Assembly (NCBI GenBank): GCA_964520655.1
Contig: CAZFNI010000004.1
Coordinates: forward strand, 1-64,000
From: JACQQW01 sp964520655
GTDB taxonomy: Bacteria; Omnitrophota; Gorgyraeia; Zapsychrales; Fredricksoniimonadaceae
DNA: 64,000 nucleotides
Reading direction: 5' to 3'
Part shown: positions 12,001-17,778 of the stretch, one piece after another
How positions within the stretch are numbered: position 1 is the first letter of the stretch
Layout of the letters: every line of letters starts with the position of its first letter
Translations under genes and position numbers: made by a program
Notes under the pieces: generated by a model
The model's input: the letters and a program-made list of their open reading frames with translations, nothing else
Database searches by the model: none
Told to the model about the DNA's origin: nothing

Positions 12001-13197
12001 GAAAGTGTGGCTGGTCTATCGAGAACAACGATCAACTGGGTGTCTTTGGAGACCATTTCCAGTGCGAATGTCAACTGGGCGGGTATCGGGGTCATGAGCG
12101 ATTCCGGCGTCAACTGGGCGGACATCGCGAACTTAAGTACCGTCGGTGTCAATTGGGATGATATCCGGAAGGTTTCAGAAACAGGCATCAACTGGATGGA
12201 CTTGAATAAATTAACACGAGCGTCTATCAATTGGTCTAGTATCGGACTTCTTTCTACCACAGGGATCAACTGGAGCGGTATTGATACGCTCTCTAGAACA
12301 ACCATTAACTGGGTGGATATTGGCAGATTATCAACCGTCGGTATCAACTGGAACGACGTGGCTGTTCAGCACCGCGTGAACATCAACTGGATCGATTATG
12401 CTTTACAGACCGGTGCCGGTGTTAACTGGGAGAATGTGTCGGGTGGAGAGGCTGGCGTTAATTGGAGCGGCATCAACTTCTTGATCAGCGGTGCCAGCGC
12501 CTTAAACAGGATCGGTGATGCATCGGATACTGCCAGTGCGACATCGGATACATTATTCGGCAAGATCGGCTATGTTTCAGATCAGGTGACCAGTGTTGGT
12601 TCAGCAACGGGTACCGCCGTATCGACCGTATTGACCAAAGTCACGACGATCGGTGCTACGCTGGGGACATCGTCTGATACGTCATCATCGAATACTATCT
12701 TCGGTGATCTGAAGAATGTTCAGGCGGCTATTGGTACGGATAGCGCTGGCCGCAGCATCTTCACGAATTTAAGCAATATCCAGACAGCGGCCAACAGCAG
12801 CAAGAGTAATGCCGGTGCGGCATTAGCGGCAACACAGGATATCATCCAGGCTTTGGGAGTCACCGGATCTGCCGCCAATATCTCGACCAAACTGCAGTCG
12901 CTGCAGGATGCAATTTCGGAATTAAAGAAATCCGCTGAAGATATTGCCCGTAACCAGAATGATTCACAGTCATCCATCAAGCAGATCATTGATTCTCTCA
13001 ACGAATTGTTGGCTCGTGAAGCGCAGAAAGCCGGATTAGAAGACACCATGAGTGTGGCTGAGCTTTCCGCTCAAGAAGCCAAAGATATGGAAAAAGTCCA
13101 TATGAAGTTAGAAGAGATCACAGCCAAGATCAATGCCTTGAAGGAAGCCATGCAGTCATCCGATGTGGTTGTCAAGTCCTGGTTTGAAAGCGACTAA
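1..13197 (+). CDS. Giant 13-residue tandem repeat protein, 3' part (5' end outside window)
   Basis: The reading frame is open from base 1 to the TAA at 13195-13197 (4398 residues visible), so the true start lies left of the window. Residues 1 to about 4159 are 320 tandem 13-residue units with consensus VLSKTGINWNDIG. Gly6, Ile/Val7, Asn8 and Trp9 are nearly invariant; position 12 is F/I/L/M and position 13 mostly N/G/S. About 240 residues follow: a Ser/Thr/Ala-rich region (12478-12860) and a charged coiled coil (about 12890-13190) ending in ESD. No transmembrane helix, LPXTG or PEP-CTERM-like tail is visible. Surface or periplasmic fibre is my inference; I do not recognise the fold. A protein of nearly 40,000 residues has, as I recall, been reported from an OP3/Omnitrophota cell, and this could be a relative. 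A membrane-anchored protein follows 7 bases downstream, then ATPase and secretion genes in the same direction. Confidence 0.9.
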   Translation, partial: VLSKTGINWYDFNVLSKTGINWYDVTVLSKTGINWNDISVLGKTGINWNDLNVVSRTGINWNDIGVLAKTGINWNDLGVLSKTGINWYDFNVISKTGINWFDFNVVSKAGINWSDFGVISKTGINWNDFGVLSKVGVNWNDLNVLSKSGINWNDFGVLSKAGVNWYDLNVLTKAGLNWNDFGVISKTGINWNDLGVLSKTGINWNDIGVVSKNGVNWYDLNVLTKAGVNWNDFGVYTKAGINWYDLSVYSKVGINWYDMNILSKSGVNWYDLNVLTKAGVNWNDFGVLTKTAMNWNDLNVLSRTGINWYDFNQMTRNGVNWNSIASLSLSGINWNNMNVMSKAGVNWMDLGIMSTTGVNWYGMNVLSTSNVNWMGIAGLSNTTVNWAALQDISTANVNWSGISSLSNSGVNWGDFAILTKVGVNWTDMNVLSSTGINWNDFGVLSKTGLNWSDLGVFSKAGINWNDFGVLSKTGVNWNDIGVLSKVGVNWNDFNVLSKVGINWNDFGVLSKTGVNWYDLNVFSRTGINWNDFNVLSKNGINWNDLSVLSKIGVNWSDFNVLTKTGVNWNDIGVLSRNNINWNDFNVLSKTGINWYDMNVFSKAGINWYDFNVLSKSGINWNDFNVVSRTAINWNDFGVLSKAGINWNNFAVMTKSGVNWYDLNVLSKASINWGDLSSLANASINWDALNALSEANVNWANLSVLSGASVNWTDFGSLSNADVNWENLSVLTSSDINWSDWAVLGKTGINWYDMSVLTRTAINWNDIGVLAKTGINWNDFGVLSKVGINWNDLGVLAKTGVNWNDIGVLSKTGINWYDFNVLSKANINWNDFNVLSRTGLNWNDINVLSRTGINWYDLNVLSKTGINWNDVSVLTKNAINWNDLSVFSKTGINWYDISVMGRTGVNWADLNRMSSLGVNWADLNRMSGLGVNWNDISVLSKTGINWNDFGVLGNTGINWRDLGVLSKTGINWYDFNVLSKTGINWSDLGVLAKTGINWNDIGVLSKNNINWNDLNVVSRTGINWYDFNVLSKTGINWYDMNVLSKAGINWNDIGVLAKTGINWYDFNVLSKAGLNWNDFGVLSKTGINWYDFNVLSKTGINWNDLNVISRTGINWYDMNVLSKTGINWNDLGVLSKTGLNWNDIGALSKTGINWYDFNVLSKAGLNWNDFGVLSKSGINWFDLNVVSKSGINWSDFNVLSKTGINWYDMNVLSKVGINWQDINRLSKTGINWVDLSVFSNAHINWQGLNDLSSSGVNWANLSILSSAAVNWADFGTLSKAGVNWNSLGVMSTVGINWNDWSMLSKTGINWSDLNVLTKTGVNWNDFGVLSKVGINWNDLNVVSRTGINWNDIGVLAKTGINWNDIGVLSKTGINWYDMNVLSKANINWYDFNVLSKTGINWNDLSVFSKVGINWSDINVMSRTAVNWGDLNRMSSLGVNWADLNRMSGLGVNWSDISVLSKTGINWNDFGVLSNTGINWRDLGVLAKTGINWYDFNVLSKVGINWSDLGVLAKTGINWNDIGVLSKNNINWNDLNVVSRTGINWYDFNVLSKTGINWYDMNVLTKTGINWYDMNVLTKAGINWYDLNRLSTTALNWVDLSVFSNAHINWQGLNDLSSSGVNWANLSILSSAAVNWADFGTLSKAGVNWNDMGVLSSRGINWSDFGVLSKVGINWNDIGVLGKVGINWNDIGVLSKVGINWSDLNVVSKTGINWNDFGVLSKVGVNWNDIGVLSKTSINWYDFNVLSKANINWYDMNVLSKVGVNWNDFGVLSKAGVNWNDFNVISKANINWYDVNVLSKTGINWYDFNVLGKAGVNWYDLNVLSKTGINWYDMNVLTKTGINWNDLSVFSRVGINWHDIDVMSRTGVNWGDLNRMSSLGVNWADLNRMSGLGVNWTDISILSKTGINWNDFGVLSNTGINWNDLGVLAKTGINWYDFNVLSKTGINWSDIGVLAKTGINWHDIGVLAKTGINWNDLNILSRTGINWYDFNVLSKTGINWYDMNVLSKAGINWYDMNVLSKIGINWSDMNVLSKTGINWNDFGVLSKAGINWEDLNVLSKSEINWQDINRLTNTAINWMDLSVFSNTHINWQGLNDLSSSGVNWANLSILSSAAVNWADFGTLSKAGVNWNDMGVLSSRGINWSDFGVLSKVGINWNDIGVLGKVGINWNDIGVLSTVGINWSDLNVISRTGVNWNDFGVLSKVGINWNDLGVLSKTGINWYDMNVLTKSGVNWSDMNVLSKVGINWYDYNVLSKSGINWIDFNTLSKANINWYDINVLSQAGINWNDLGVLAKAGINWEDFNVLSKTGINWNNFGVMSKVGVNWNDFGVMSKAGVNWGDLNTMSSLGVNWADLNRMSSIGVNWDDIGTLSRTGINWNDFGVISKTGINWNDFGVLSKTGINWNDLQILAKTGINWNDFNVLSRTGINWSDLGVLSKTGINWNDIGVLAQTGINWNDLNVISRTNINWSDFGILSKTGINWYDMNVLTKVGVNWSDFGVLSRTNINWNDIGVISKTGINWSDIGVLSKVAVNWSDIGTLSKIGINWSDLNVVSRTGVNWNDFGVLSKAGINWGDLNVLSRTSINWQDFNAMTRTGINWRDFSIFTNSSINWFGLNDLSNSGVNWDNLSILGNAAVNWSDLGALSKAGVNWNDIGRMTSVAVNWNDINVMSKSGVNWQDLNRMSGLGVNWADLNTMSSLGVNWHDIGVLSTTGINWHDFSVLSKTGINWNDIGVIANTGINWSDFGVLSKVGINWNDLGVLAKTGINWSDIGVLAKTGINWNDINVVSRTGINWNDLGVLSKTGLNWNDLNALSRVGINWLDFAVLGKTGINWEDFGVLSKTGVNWSDIGVLARTGINWSDFGTLSKVGINWNDIGVLAKTGLNWNDIGVLTKAGINWSDLGVFSKTNINWQDFNVLTKSGVNWYDMNVFSRAGVNWQGLSDLANSGTNWANLSLLSGAAVNWSDLGTLTKAGVNWNSIGLMSTVGINWEDFGVLTKTGVNWNDMGVLSKNGINWSDLGVLTKVAINWNDMSVLARTGINWNNFSELSRIGINWTDFGVLSKTGINWNDIGVISKTGVNWNDFGVLSKVGINWSSMQLMSTVGINWNDFGVLSKTGINWADMNSLSRAGVNWAGINILSSSGVNWENFGVLTNAGVNWTNMGLLSSSSVNWADLGVMSNIGVNWEDLKSMTLKGVNWQDFGVLSKVGVNWSDMGVLSSVAINWSDLNVLSRNGINWNDMNRLTNMGINWNDIGVMAKTGINWNDIGVISKTNINWNDFGVLSKTGINWSDLGVFSKVGINWNDINLMSRTGINWQDLNRMSSLGVNWADLNKMSSLGVNWQDIGVLSTTGINWHDFGVLTKTGINWNDIGVLAKTGINWQDFSILSNTGINWNDLGVLAKTGINWNDMNVLSRIGINWSDMQVLSKNGINWHDFGVLSKTGVNWSDMATMSRIAINWTGMSSLSNAGVNWTNLGILSSAQVNWSDFGALTNAGINWNDLNIMSETGINWNDFNRLSNTGINWDNMSVLSRVGINWSDFNVLTRSGINWNDLDIVSKTGINWNDFGVLGKAGVNWNDMGVLSKTNINWADFNRLSTTGINWNDFGVLSKVGINWSDLNVISRMGINWSDFNMLSKTGINWEDFGVLSKTGINWSTLDVLSKTGINWNDFGVMSKVGVNWNDLSILSRSSVNWSSLNQLSSSGVNWENFGVLTSAGVNWTNLSLLSGSSINWNDLGAMSTAHVNWDELNVLSRSGVNWNDFGVLGKAGVNWNDLGVWSKSGINWNDFAVFGRSAINWSDIGYFSRASINWSSINALSQAGINWSDMQRMSSTGVNWQDIGRLSTVGINWDTFGVLGTAGINWNDINTLSKAGINWNDLGVWSKAGINWTNFDLLTKTSINWDDFSALSRNGINWTNFGLLSQSGVNWEDFGVLSKIGVNWSDFNVLSRTGINWANFGDMTNKGVNWVDMNRLTMAGINWEDWSILSSAAVNWQGMSGLTTSGVNWESVAGLSRTTINWVSLETISSANVNWAGIGVMSDSGVNWADIANLSTVGVNWDDIRKVSETGINWMDLNKLTRASINWSSIGLLSTTGINWSGIDTLSRTTINWVDIGRLSTVGINWNDVAVQHRVNINWIDYALQTGAGVNWENVSGGEAGVNWSGINFLISGASALNRIGDASDTASATSDTLFGKIGYVSDQVTSVGSATGTAVSTVLTKVTTIGATLGTSSDTSSSNTIFGDLKNVQAAIGTDSAGRSIFTNLSNIQTAANSSKSNAGAALAATQDIIQALGVTGSAANISTKLQSLQDAISELKKSAEDIARNQNDSQSSIKQIIDSLNELLAREAQKAGLEDTMSVAELSAQEAKDMEKVHMKLEEITAKINALKEAMQSSDVVVKSWFESD
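4834..5034 (+). repeat. 201-bp perfect duplication inside the repeat array, copy 1
   Basis: This stretch is identical to 6277-6477, 37 units (1443 bp) away. It covers the WANLSILSS / WADFGTLSK units and the following NDMGVLSSRG unit. A third, less perfect copy starts near 3751. Identity at synonymous sites marks a recent block duplication in an array whose neighbouring units otherwise differ at silent sites. Confidence 0.9.
6277..6477 (+). repeat. 201-bp perfect duplication inside the repeat array, copy 2
   Basis: Second copy of 4834-5034. The first mismatches are at 6276 and 6478 (A for G and T for C relative to copy 1). The offset is exactly 37 units of 39 bp, so the duplication kept the register. 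Confidence 0.9.
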
Positions 13198-13204
13198 TTA
13201 CACT

Positions 13205-14664
13205 ATGAAGATCAAACAGTTTACGATCCTTACGGTCCTGCTCTTTCTGGCTTTCGGCTCTGTTGCCTTTGCTGATGTTTATATCAATGTCATGGCGGTC
13301 AACGGCGCGGAGGAGAAAAAAGAAACTCCGGTCAGTTTCAACCTTCCGGGGGACATAACGGCAGCGGATGTTTTAGATACCAACGGATTGACTTTAGAAT
13401 ACAATGCCAATGACGCGAATTATGTTGTCTCTGGGACGGCTGTTCTTGAACCGAAAGCGTCGAAAACATACCGGATCCGCATCAGGGATGTTTGGAAAAT
13501 GGCTCCGGAAGAGATCGAAAAGATCAAATCGGAGATCACCAAAGGTTTTGAAGAGATCGGCAAGCAATATCAAGCTGATAATTCAGAACAGCTCAAAGAT
13601 CAATTGCTCAAACGCTTGAATCTGGTCATTGAACAGCAGAATGTCAAGGCGGANNNNNNNNNNNNNNNNNNNNNNNNNNNNNNNNNNNNNNNNNNNNNNN
13701 NNNNNNNNNNNNNNNNNNNNNNNNNNNNNNNNNNNNNNNNNNNNNNNNNNNNNATCAATTGCTCAAACGCTTGAATCTGGTCATTGAACAGCAGAATGTC
13801 AAGGCGGACACGATCGAGAAGAGGATCGATGCTGCGCGTTCTTACCGCAAAGAAATGCAGAGGATCAGGGATGAAGCGCTAGCGGTTGATTATTGGCGTT
13901 CACAGCCGGGGGATGAAGGCAAGGAAAGGGTCATTCGGCTGAAAGTCGAGGTGGAGAATCCGGCGAAGAACACTTCTTCTAAGGTTAAGCAAAAAGTATA
14001 TTTGCCCTCCGAGGTCAAGCCACAGCATGTCATGGATGCTGCTGGTCTTGAAGTGAGGTTTGACCAAAGCAAGCAGCAGCCGTTCTTATTCAAGGAAGAC
14101 GATATCCCCCCAGGTCAGAAGATGACATATATTGTCAGTCTATTGGATGTTTGGAATATTGCACCAACAACCATTGACGATCTGCGCAAGCGAGCGGTCT
14201 TTGCCAATGATTTTTTAAAGAACTCTTCTTTCATTAACTCTGCGAAAATGCTGTTTGAAAGCGCGACCGGGCGTTTGGGCGATATTGAAAGATCACAAGC
14301 CGTTGTGCGGGAGATCAAGGACCACATCAGTGCATTTAGGATTAATAAGGATACTTTTGAATCAGCCAGGACAGATGTTGAGAATCTGGAGAAATTACTG
14401 AATATTTACCGTGAGGACCTGGAGAAGAGTAAGGTTAAGAATGTGCTGCAGAAGATCACCGCGCTTAAAGGGGTCTCTGATGTTTCTAAACAGGTCTTCG
14501 AGAAGAAACCGACACCGTCAACGACGTGGAATTATATCGGTTATGTGCTGATCTTTGTGGCAGTGGTGGCAGTCTTATATTTCTTGTTCCTGATCCTTCG
14601 TAGCGGTGCCAAACAAAAAACCGCTAAGGCAGAGGATAAACAGAAAGAACAGGCCAACGTTTAA
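13205..14664 (+). CDS. Signal-peptide and C-terminal-TM protein with duplicated DVW module (interrupted by assembly gap)
   Basis: The ATG at 13205 is 7 bases after the giant gene stop and starts an N-terminal signal peptide (MKIKQFTILTVLLFLAFGSVAFA). The frame is broken only by 100 N; the 55 bases on each side of the N run are identical. Removing the N run and one copy restores a single frame of 434 residues. Two related modules are visible, each a beta-rich part ending in an aromatic/DVW motif (YRIRIRDVWKMAPEEI and YIVSLLDVWNIAPTTI) followed by charged helices. A coiled-coil region follows, then one transmembrane helix (nucleotides about 14527-14595) and a short Lys-rich tail, giving a type I topology with most of the protein outside. 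Position suggests an anchor or partner for the giant protein (inference). No known family recognised. Confidence 0.8.
13654..13753. other. 100-N scaffold gap that is probably artefactual
   Basis: The 55 bases before the gap (13599-13653) are identical to the 55 bases after it (13754-13808). Collapsing them removes 155 bases and joins the two reading frames exactly. The contig ends therefore overlap, and no sequence appears to be missing. Confidence 0.9.
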
Positions 14665-14685
14665 AGGGTGCTTTAAAGGAGCGGC

Positions 14686-16215
14686 ATGAATTTAAAACCG
14701 TTACAGTATACAGAAGTTGGTATCGTAAAATCCCTGCGCGGATGTATTGTCATCGTTGAGGGGTTTAAGAACTGTATCAACGGCCAGCGCATTGATTTTG
14801 GTTATGGTACCATGGGGATGGTGGTTGGTTTCAACGAAAAAGAAGCTCAGGTGCTATTGATCAAAGAGGTGGATAAGATCAAGACCGGGGACAAGGCTAC
14901 CGCTTCCATTGAGCCCTTCCAAATGCCTGTGGGCGATAAATTTATCGGCCGTATCATAAATGTTCTGGGTGATCCCATGGATGGTCTGGGCCCCATTGAG
15001 AATGATGCTTTTGCGTCGATCTTTCCGGAAGCTCCTCCTATCCTTGTGCGACAGCCTTTAAAGAAAACACTTGAGACGGGCATTAAGGTTCTTGATGCCA
15101 TGATCCCTATCGGTCTAGGCCAGCGCGAATTGATCCTGGGGGACAAGGCGACAGGCAAAACAACATTTGTGACAGACACCATCTTAAACCAGAAAAATAC
15201 GGAAGTCTTGTGTATTTATGTGGCGATCGGTAAGCCGCGTTCTGCTTTGGCCAAGGTCGTGCAGTTGTTCAAGGACCATGATTGTTTTAAATATAGCATG
15301 ATCGTGACCGCGGGGGCCTCAGTACCGCCGGGGCAGCAATATCTGGCGCCGTATGTGGCGTGTTCGCTGGCGGAACATTTCTTAAAGCAGGGTAAGCATG
15401 TATTTGTTGGGTTCGATGACTTTACCAAGCATGCCTGGTGTTACCGTGAGATCTCTTTGCTTTTGGGAAGGCCTCCTGGGCGCGACTCTTATCCAGGGGA
15501 CATTTTCTATTTGCATTCCAAGATGATCGAACGTGCCTGTTACATGGATGAGAAGAATGGCGGCGGGTCGATCACCTTCTTCCCTATTGTCGAGATCCTC
15601 GAGGGGGATTTGACTGCGTTTGTTCCGTCCAATCTTGTGTCTATGACCGATGGACAGATCTTGCTAAGCAGCACACTGTTCGGCGAAGGCCAGAAGCCCG
15701 CGTTGGATCTGGGTTTGTCCGTTTCCCGCGTCGGTTCAAAAGTTCAGTGGCACGCGATCAAAACACTTTCTGGCCCGCTGCGTCTGCAGTATCTGCAGTA
15801 CCGGGAATTGCTGCGTATTTCAAAACTTAAGACCACGGGCCATTCCGATGAAACATTGGAGAAATTAAAACGCGGGGCCATTTTGACGGAGATACTAAAG
15901 CAGGATAAAGATAAACCTGTTCCTCAGGAGATCCAGGTCATTATCTTCTTTGCGTTCAACAAAAAATTAATGAACGACCTTTTGGTCGAGGAAGTACGGA
16001 TATTCCAGGATGAGATCCTCGAGTATGCCCAGGCAGTTAACGAGGAGCTCTTGAGGGTCATCCGTGAACGCCGCAAGCTTGATCCTGAGATAGAATCCGG
16101 GATCACTGCGCTTGTGACAGACCATATCAAAGATATCATCGCGCGCCGTAAGAAGGAGCCGACGGATTCGATGGATGATTATCTGAATAAAGGGGCCAAA
16201 GCATCGGTGGGTTAA
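14686..16215 (+). CDS. atpA: F-type ATPase alpha subunit
   Basis: Non-catalytic nucleotide-binding subunit of the F1 head, 509 residues (normal length). The N-terminal beta barrel, a Walker A motif GDKATGKT (residues 152-159) and the conserved arginine-finger context SVSRVGS (Arg348) are present. The C-terminal helical domain is intact. It starts 21 bases after the DVW membrane protein and opens an ATPase locus with the unusual order alpha, epsilon, c, small membrane protein, b-delta, gamma, beta. Canonical loci begin with a, c, b. Whether the complex makes ATP or hydrolyses it to drive something else cannot be read from this gene. Confidence 0.95.
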   Translation: MNLKPLQYTEVGIVKSLRGCIVIVEGFKNCINGQRIDFGYGTMGMVVGFNEKEAQVLLIKEVDKIKTGDKATASIEPFQMPVGDKFIGRIINVLGDPMDGLGPIENDAFASIFPEAPPILVRQPLKKTLETGIKVLDAMIPIGLGQRELILGDKATGKTTFVTDTILNQKNTEVLCIYVAIGKPRSALAKVVQLFKDHDCFKYSMIVTAGASVPPGQQYLAPYVACSLAEHFLKQGKHVFVGFDDFTKHAWCYREISLLLGRPPGRDSYPGDIFYLHSKMIERACYMDEKNGGGSITFFPIVEILEGDLTAFVPSNLVSMTDGQILLSSTLFGEGQKPALDLGLSVSRVGSKVQWHAIKTLSGPLRLQYLQYRELLRISKLKTTGHSDETLEKLKRGAILTEILKQDKDKPVPQEIQVIIFFAFNKKLMNDLLVEEVRIFQDEILEYAQAVNEELLRVIRERRKLDPEIESGITALVTDHIKDIIARRKKEPTDSMDDYLNKGAKASVG

Positions 16216-16218
16216 GCC

Positions 16219-16524
16219 ATGGCAAAGGTCTTTAAGAATAATTTCTGGTGTACGATCCTAAGCCCCAAGAACATCATTTTTGAAGACAATGTCCATAGTT
16301 TGTTCATTGTCGGTGACCGCAGCGAATATGAATTGCTGGCGTATCATTATCCGCTGGTAGGGTTGGTGAAAAAGGGCGATATTATCATTGATTGGAAACG
16401 CCGGCTGCCGATCCGTTCGGGGATATTAAGGTTTTTTGCGAATGAGTGCACCATCCTGATCGAAGAAACGCCGGAAACGCACGCAGCAGCATTGAACAAA
16501 GAAGAGCAAGTGATAACCATTTAG
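16219..16524 (+). CDS. atpC: F-type ATPase epsilon subunit, N-terminal domain only
   Basis: 101 residues matching the epsilon beta-sandwich domain (TILSPKNIIFEDNVHSLFI, then YHYPLVGLVKKGDI and ILRFFANECTILIEE). The usual C-terminal two-helix inhibitory arm is missing: canonical epsilon is 130-140 residues. It starts 3 bases after atpA. Lack of the arm suggests no epsilon-type brake on hydrolysis (inference from the family). Confidence 0.8.
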   Translation: MAKVFKNNFWCTILSPKNIIFEDNVHSLFIVGDRSEYELLAYHYPLVGLVKKGDIIIDWKRRLPIRSGILRFFANECTILIEETPETHAAALNKEEQVITI

Positions 16525-16536
16525 GAAGGAACAGGC

Positions 16537-16758
16537 ATGATAGCCGAAACGATCATTATCACAACGGTCATGTTCATCGCGGTCATGGGGCCGTCCGTTG
16601 TTATCGCGGTGCTTGGATACGCTGTTATTAAAGCGTTAAGCCGCAACCCCTCTGCCGCTCCTAAGATCATCGTGGCGATGGGGATCATGCTTGTCTTCGC
16701 CGAAGCTATCGCGGTCGTCGCTATTTTGATCGTGTTCCAGCTTTTTTCTCAAAAGTAG
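16537..16758 (+). CDS. atpE: F-type ATPase c subunit (rotor ring)
   Basis: 73 residues forming a two-helix hairpin with the polar loop SRNPSA (Arg36-Pro38) and a membrane glutamate, Glu56, in VFAEAIAV. Helix 1 is poorer in glycine than usual (GPSVVIAVLGYAV). Residues next to Glu56 are Ala rather than the Ser/Thr seen in sodium-binding rings, and helix 1 lacks the Gln of that signature, so proton coupling is more likely. A ribosome site GAAGGA precedes it. The partner subunit a is not in the window. Confidence 0.88.
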   Translation: MIAETIIITTVMFIAVMGPSVVIAVLGYAVIKALSRNPSAAPKIIVAMGIMLVFAEAIAVVAILIVFQLFSQK

Positions 16759-16767
16759 GGGTAAGGC

Positions 16768-16995
16768 ATGGGTTTCAAACTTTGGCATGAAGCGTTCATT
16801 TTTGTCCTGGTGTTCTCTGTACTGATCGTTGTCCCTTGTTATCTGATCGCCTTTTTTGGGACCAAGATGATCAATGAGATCGGGAATTTCCCCACCAGGG
16901 CTGAAGAGATACAATCCAGGTCGCTTTGGAAGGTTATGGTCGTTTTTGTGGCGGGTACGGCAGCGCTTGCGGTATTTTTCCATATTTTTTATTAA
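16768..16995 (+). CDS. Small two-helix membrane protein inside ATPase locus (unknown)
   Basis: 75 residues with two hydrophobic helices (about 9-30 and 52-74) joined by a polar loop containing NEIGNFPTRAEEIQSRS. It sits where subunit a or b would be expected, 9 bases after atpE and 15 before the b-delta gene. It is far too short to be subunit a and has no arginine inside a helix, so it cannot supply the a-subunit arginine in the usual way. It recalls, by size and place only, the small AtpR/AtpQ proteins of N-type ATPases. Function unknown. Confidence 0.75.
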   Translation: MGFKLWHEAFIFVLVFSVLIVVPCYLIAFFGTKMINEIGNFPTRAEEIQSRSLWKVMVVFVAGTAALAVFFHIFY

Positions 16996-17010
16996 TCAAA
17001 GGAGACTCTC

Positions 17011-17763
17011 ATGAGTTGGAATTTAATCATCCAGTTTCTAGTCCTGACGACCTTCATATCAGGCGGGATAATTTTTGCGCTCTACATGGTCTTGATCCGC
17101 ACTGTTGACGGAGCCAAGCAGCGCCTGGAAAGGGACGCGGAAGCGGCCCGTAAGCGCGAGGCGGAATTAAACCAGAAGATCAGAGAAGCTGATGCCCAGC
17201 TGCAGCAGCGCAAGAAAGAGCTGGATGTTATGGAAAAGAAAATGCGCCAGGAATTAGAAGAGCAGGCCGCCAAGCAAAAAGAAGAGATCATCGGCAAGGC
17301 CCGTACGGAAGCGGAAGATATCATTGTTAAAGCGCAGAATGCCCGTGACCAGATCAGAAAAGAACTGGAAAAGAACTACGAGATCAAAACAGTGGAATAT
17401 TCCGTAAAGATCATAGGCGAGGTGTTCTCAAATACGCTAAAAGACACCATTGATAAGGAGTTGTTCAAGGAATTTGTGGTGAAATTAAAAGGAGTTGATT
17501 TTTCCCGGCTTGGACCGGATGTTAAGTCCGCGGATATCATTACAGCCAACCCCTTAGAACAAGCCGCTATCACAACAATATCGGCCATATTTAAAGAAAA
17601 ACTGGGGCGGGAACTGACGTTCAATCCGAAGATCGATAAGACGATCATTCATGGGGTGGTGCTTCGCTTTGAGAGTTTGATGCTCGACGGCAGCTTGCAG
17701 AATTCGTTCAAAGAGGCGTCGGCTGTTTTGCGCCAGCAGATCGAAAAGCAATACGCGGGCTAG
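17011..17763 (+). CDS. F-type ATPase b-delta fusion subunit (peripheral stalk)
   Basis: 250 residues. One N-terminal membrane helix (about 5-27), a long charged coiled coil (about 30-120) typical of subunit b, and a C-terminal part resembling delta (ANPLEQAAITTISAIFKEKL, then a GVVLRFESLMLDGSLQNSFK-like end). This fuses stalk subunits b and delta in one chain. A good ribosome site (AAAGGAG) precedes the ATG. Confidence 0.85.
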   Translation: MSWNLIIQFLVLTTFISGGIIFALYMVLIRTVDGAKQRLERDAEAARKREAELNQKIREADAQLQQRKKELDVMEKKMRQELEEQAAKQKEEIIGKARTEAEDIIVKAQNARDQIRKELEKNYEIKTVEYSVKIIGEVFSNTLKDTIDKELFKEFVVKLKGVDFSRLGPDVKSADIITANPLEQAAITTISAIFKEKLGRELTFNPKIDKTIIHGVVLRFESLMLDGSLQNSFKEASAVLRQQIEKQYAG

Positions 17764-17778
17764 TATTTTAAGGTTGAC

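Larger units (their letters stand above)
1..12477 (+). repeat. 39-bp tandem repeat array, 320 units
   Basis: Units begin at base 1 and stay in register. Unit 318 starts at exactly 12364 (1 + 317 x 39), unit 319 at 12403, and the last unit (12442-12477) is one codon short. Protein units are strongly conserved, but synonymous positions vary freely (AAC/AAT, GGT/GGC/GGG, ATT/ATC, AAG/AAA, ACC/ACG/ACA). Units in the first 7 kb are mostly close to consensus; from about 9 kb onward they diverge (for example NWENFG, NWTNMG, NWVSLE). Confidence 0.95.

Noticed and set aside
936..12347. Three long minus-strand open frames (936-6719, 6741-11075, 11076-12347) antisense to the repeat array
   Set aside because: They arise because a 39-bp (3 x 13) unit keeps an antisense frame stop-free. 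The products only mirror the repeat and have no start signals or independent features.
1..12477. CRISPR array
   Set aside because: The 39-bp units are contiguous, have no spacers and code for protein in one frame.
1..12477. Pentapeptide, LRR or TPR assignment for the 13-residue unit
   Set aside because: Unit length and conserved G-I-N-W core fit none of these families.
13404..13774. Two short proteins ending or starting at the N gap
   Set aside because: They result from the false gap; the merged frame is the real gene.
16537..16758. Sodium-dependent c-ring
   Set aside because: The Gln in helix 1 and the Ser/Thr beside the membrane Glu needed for sodium binding are absent.
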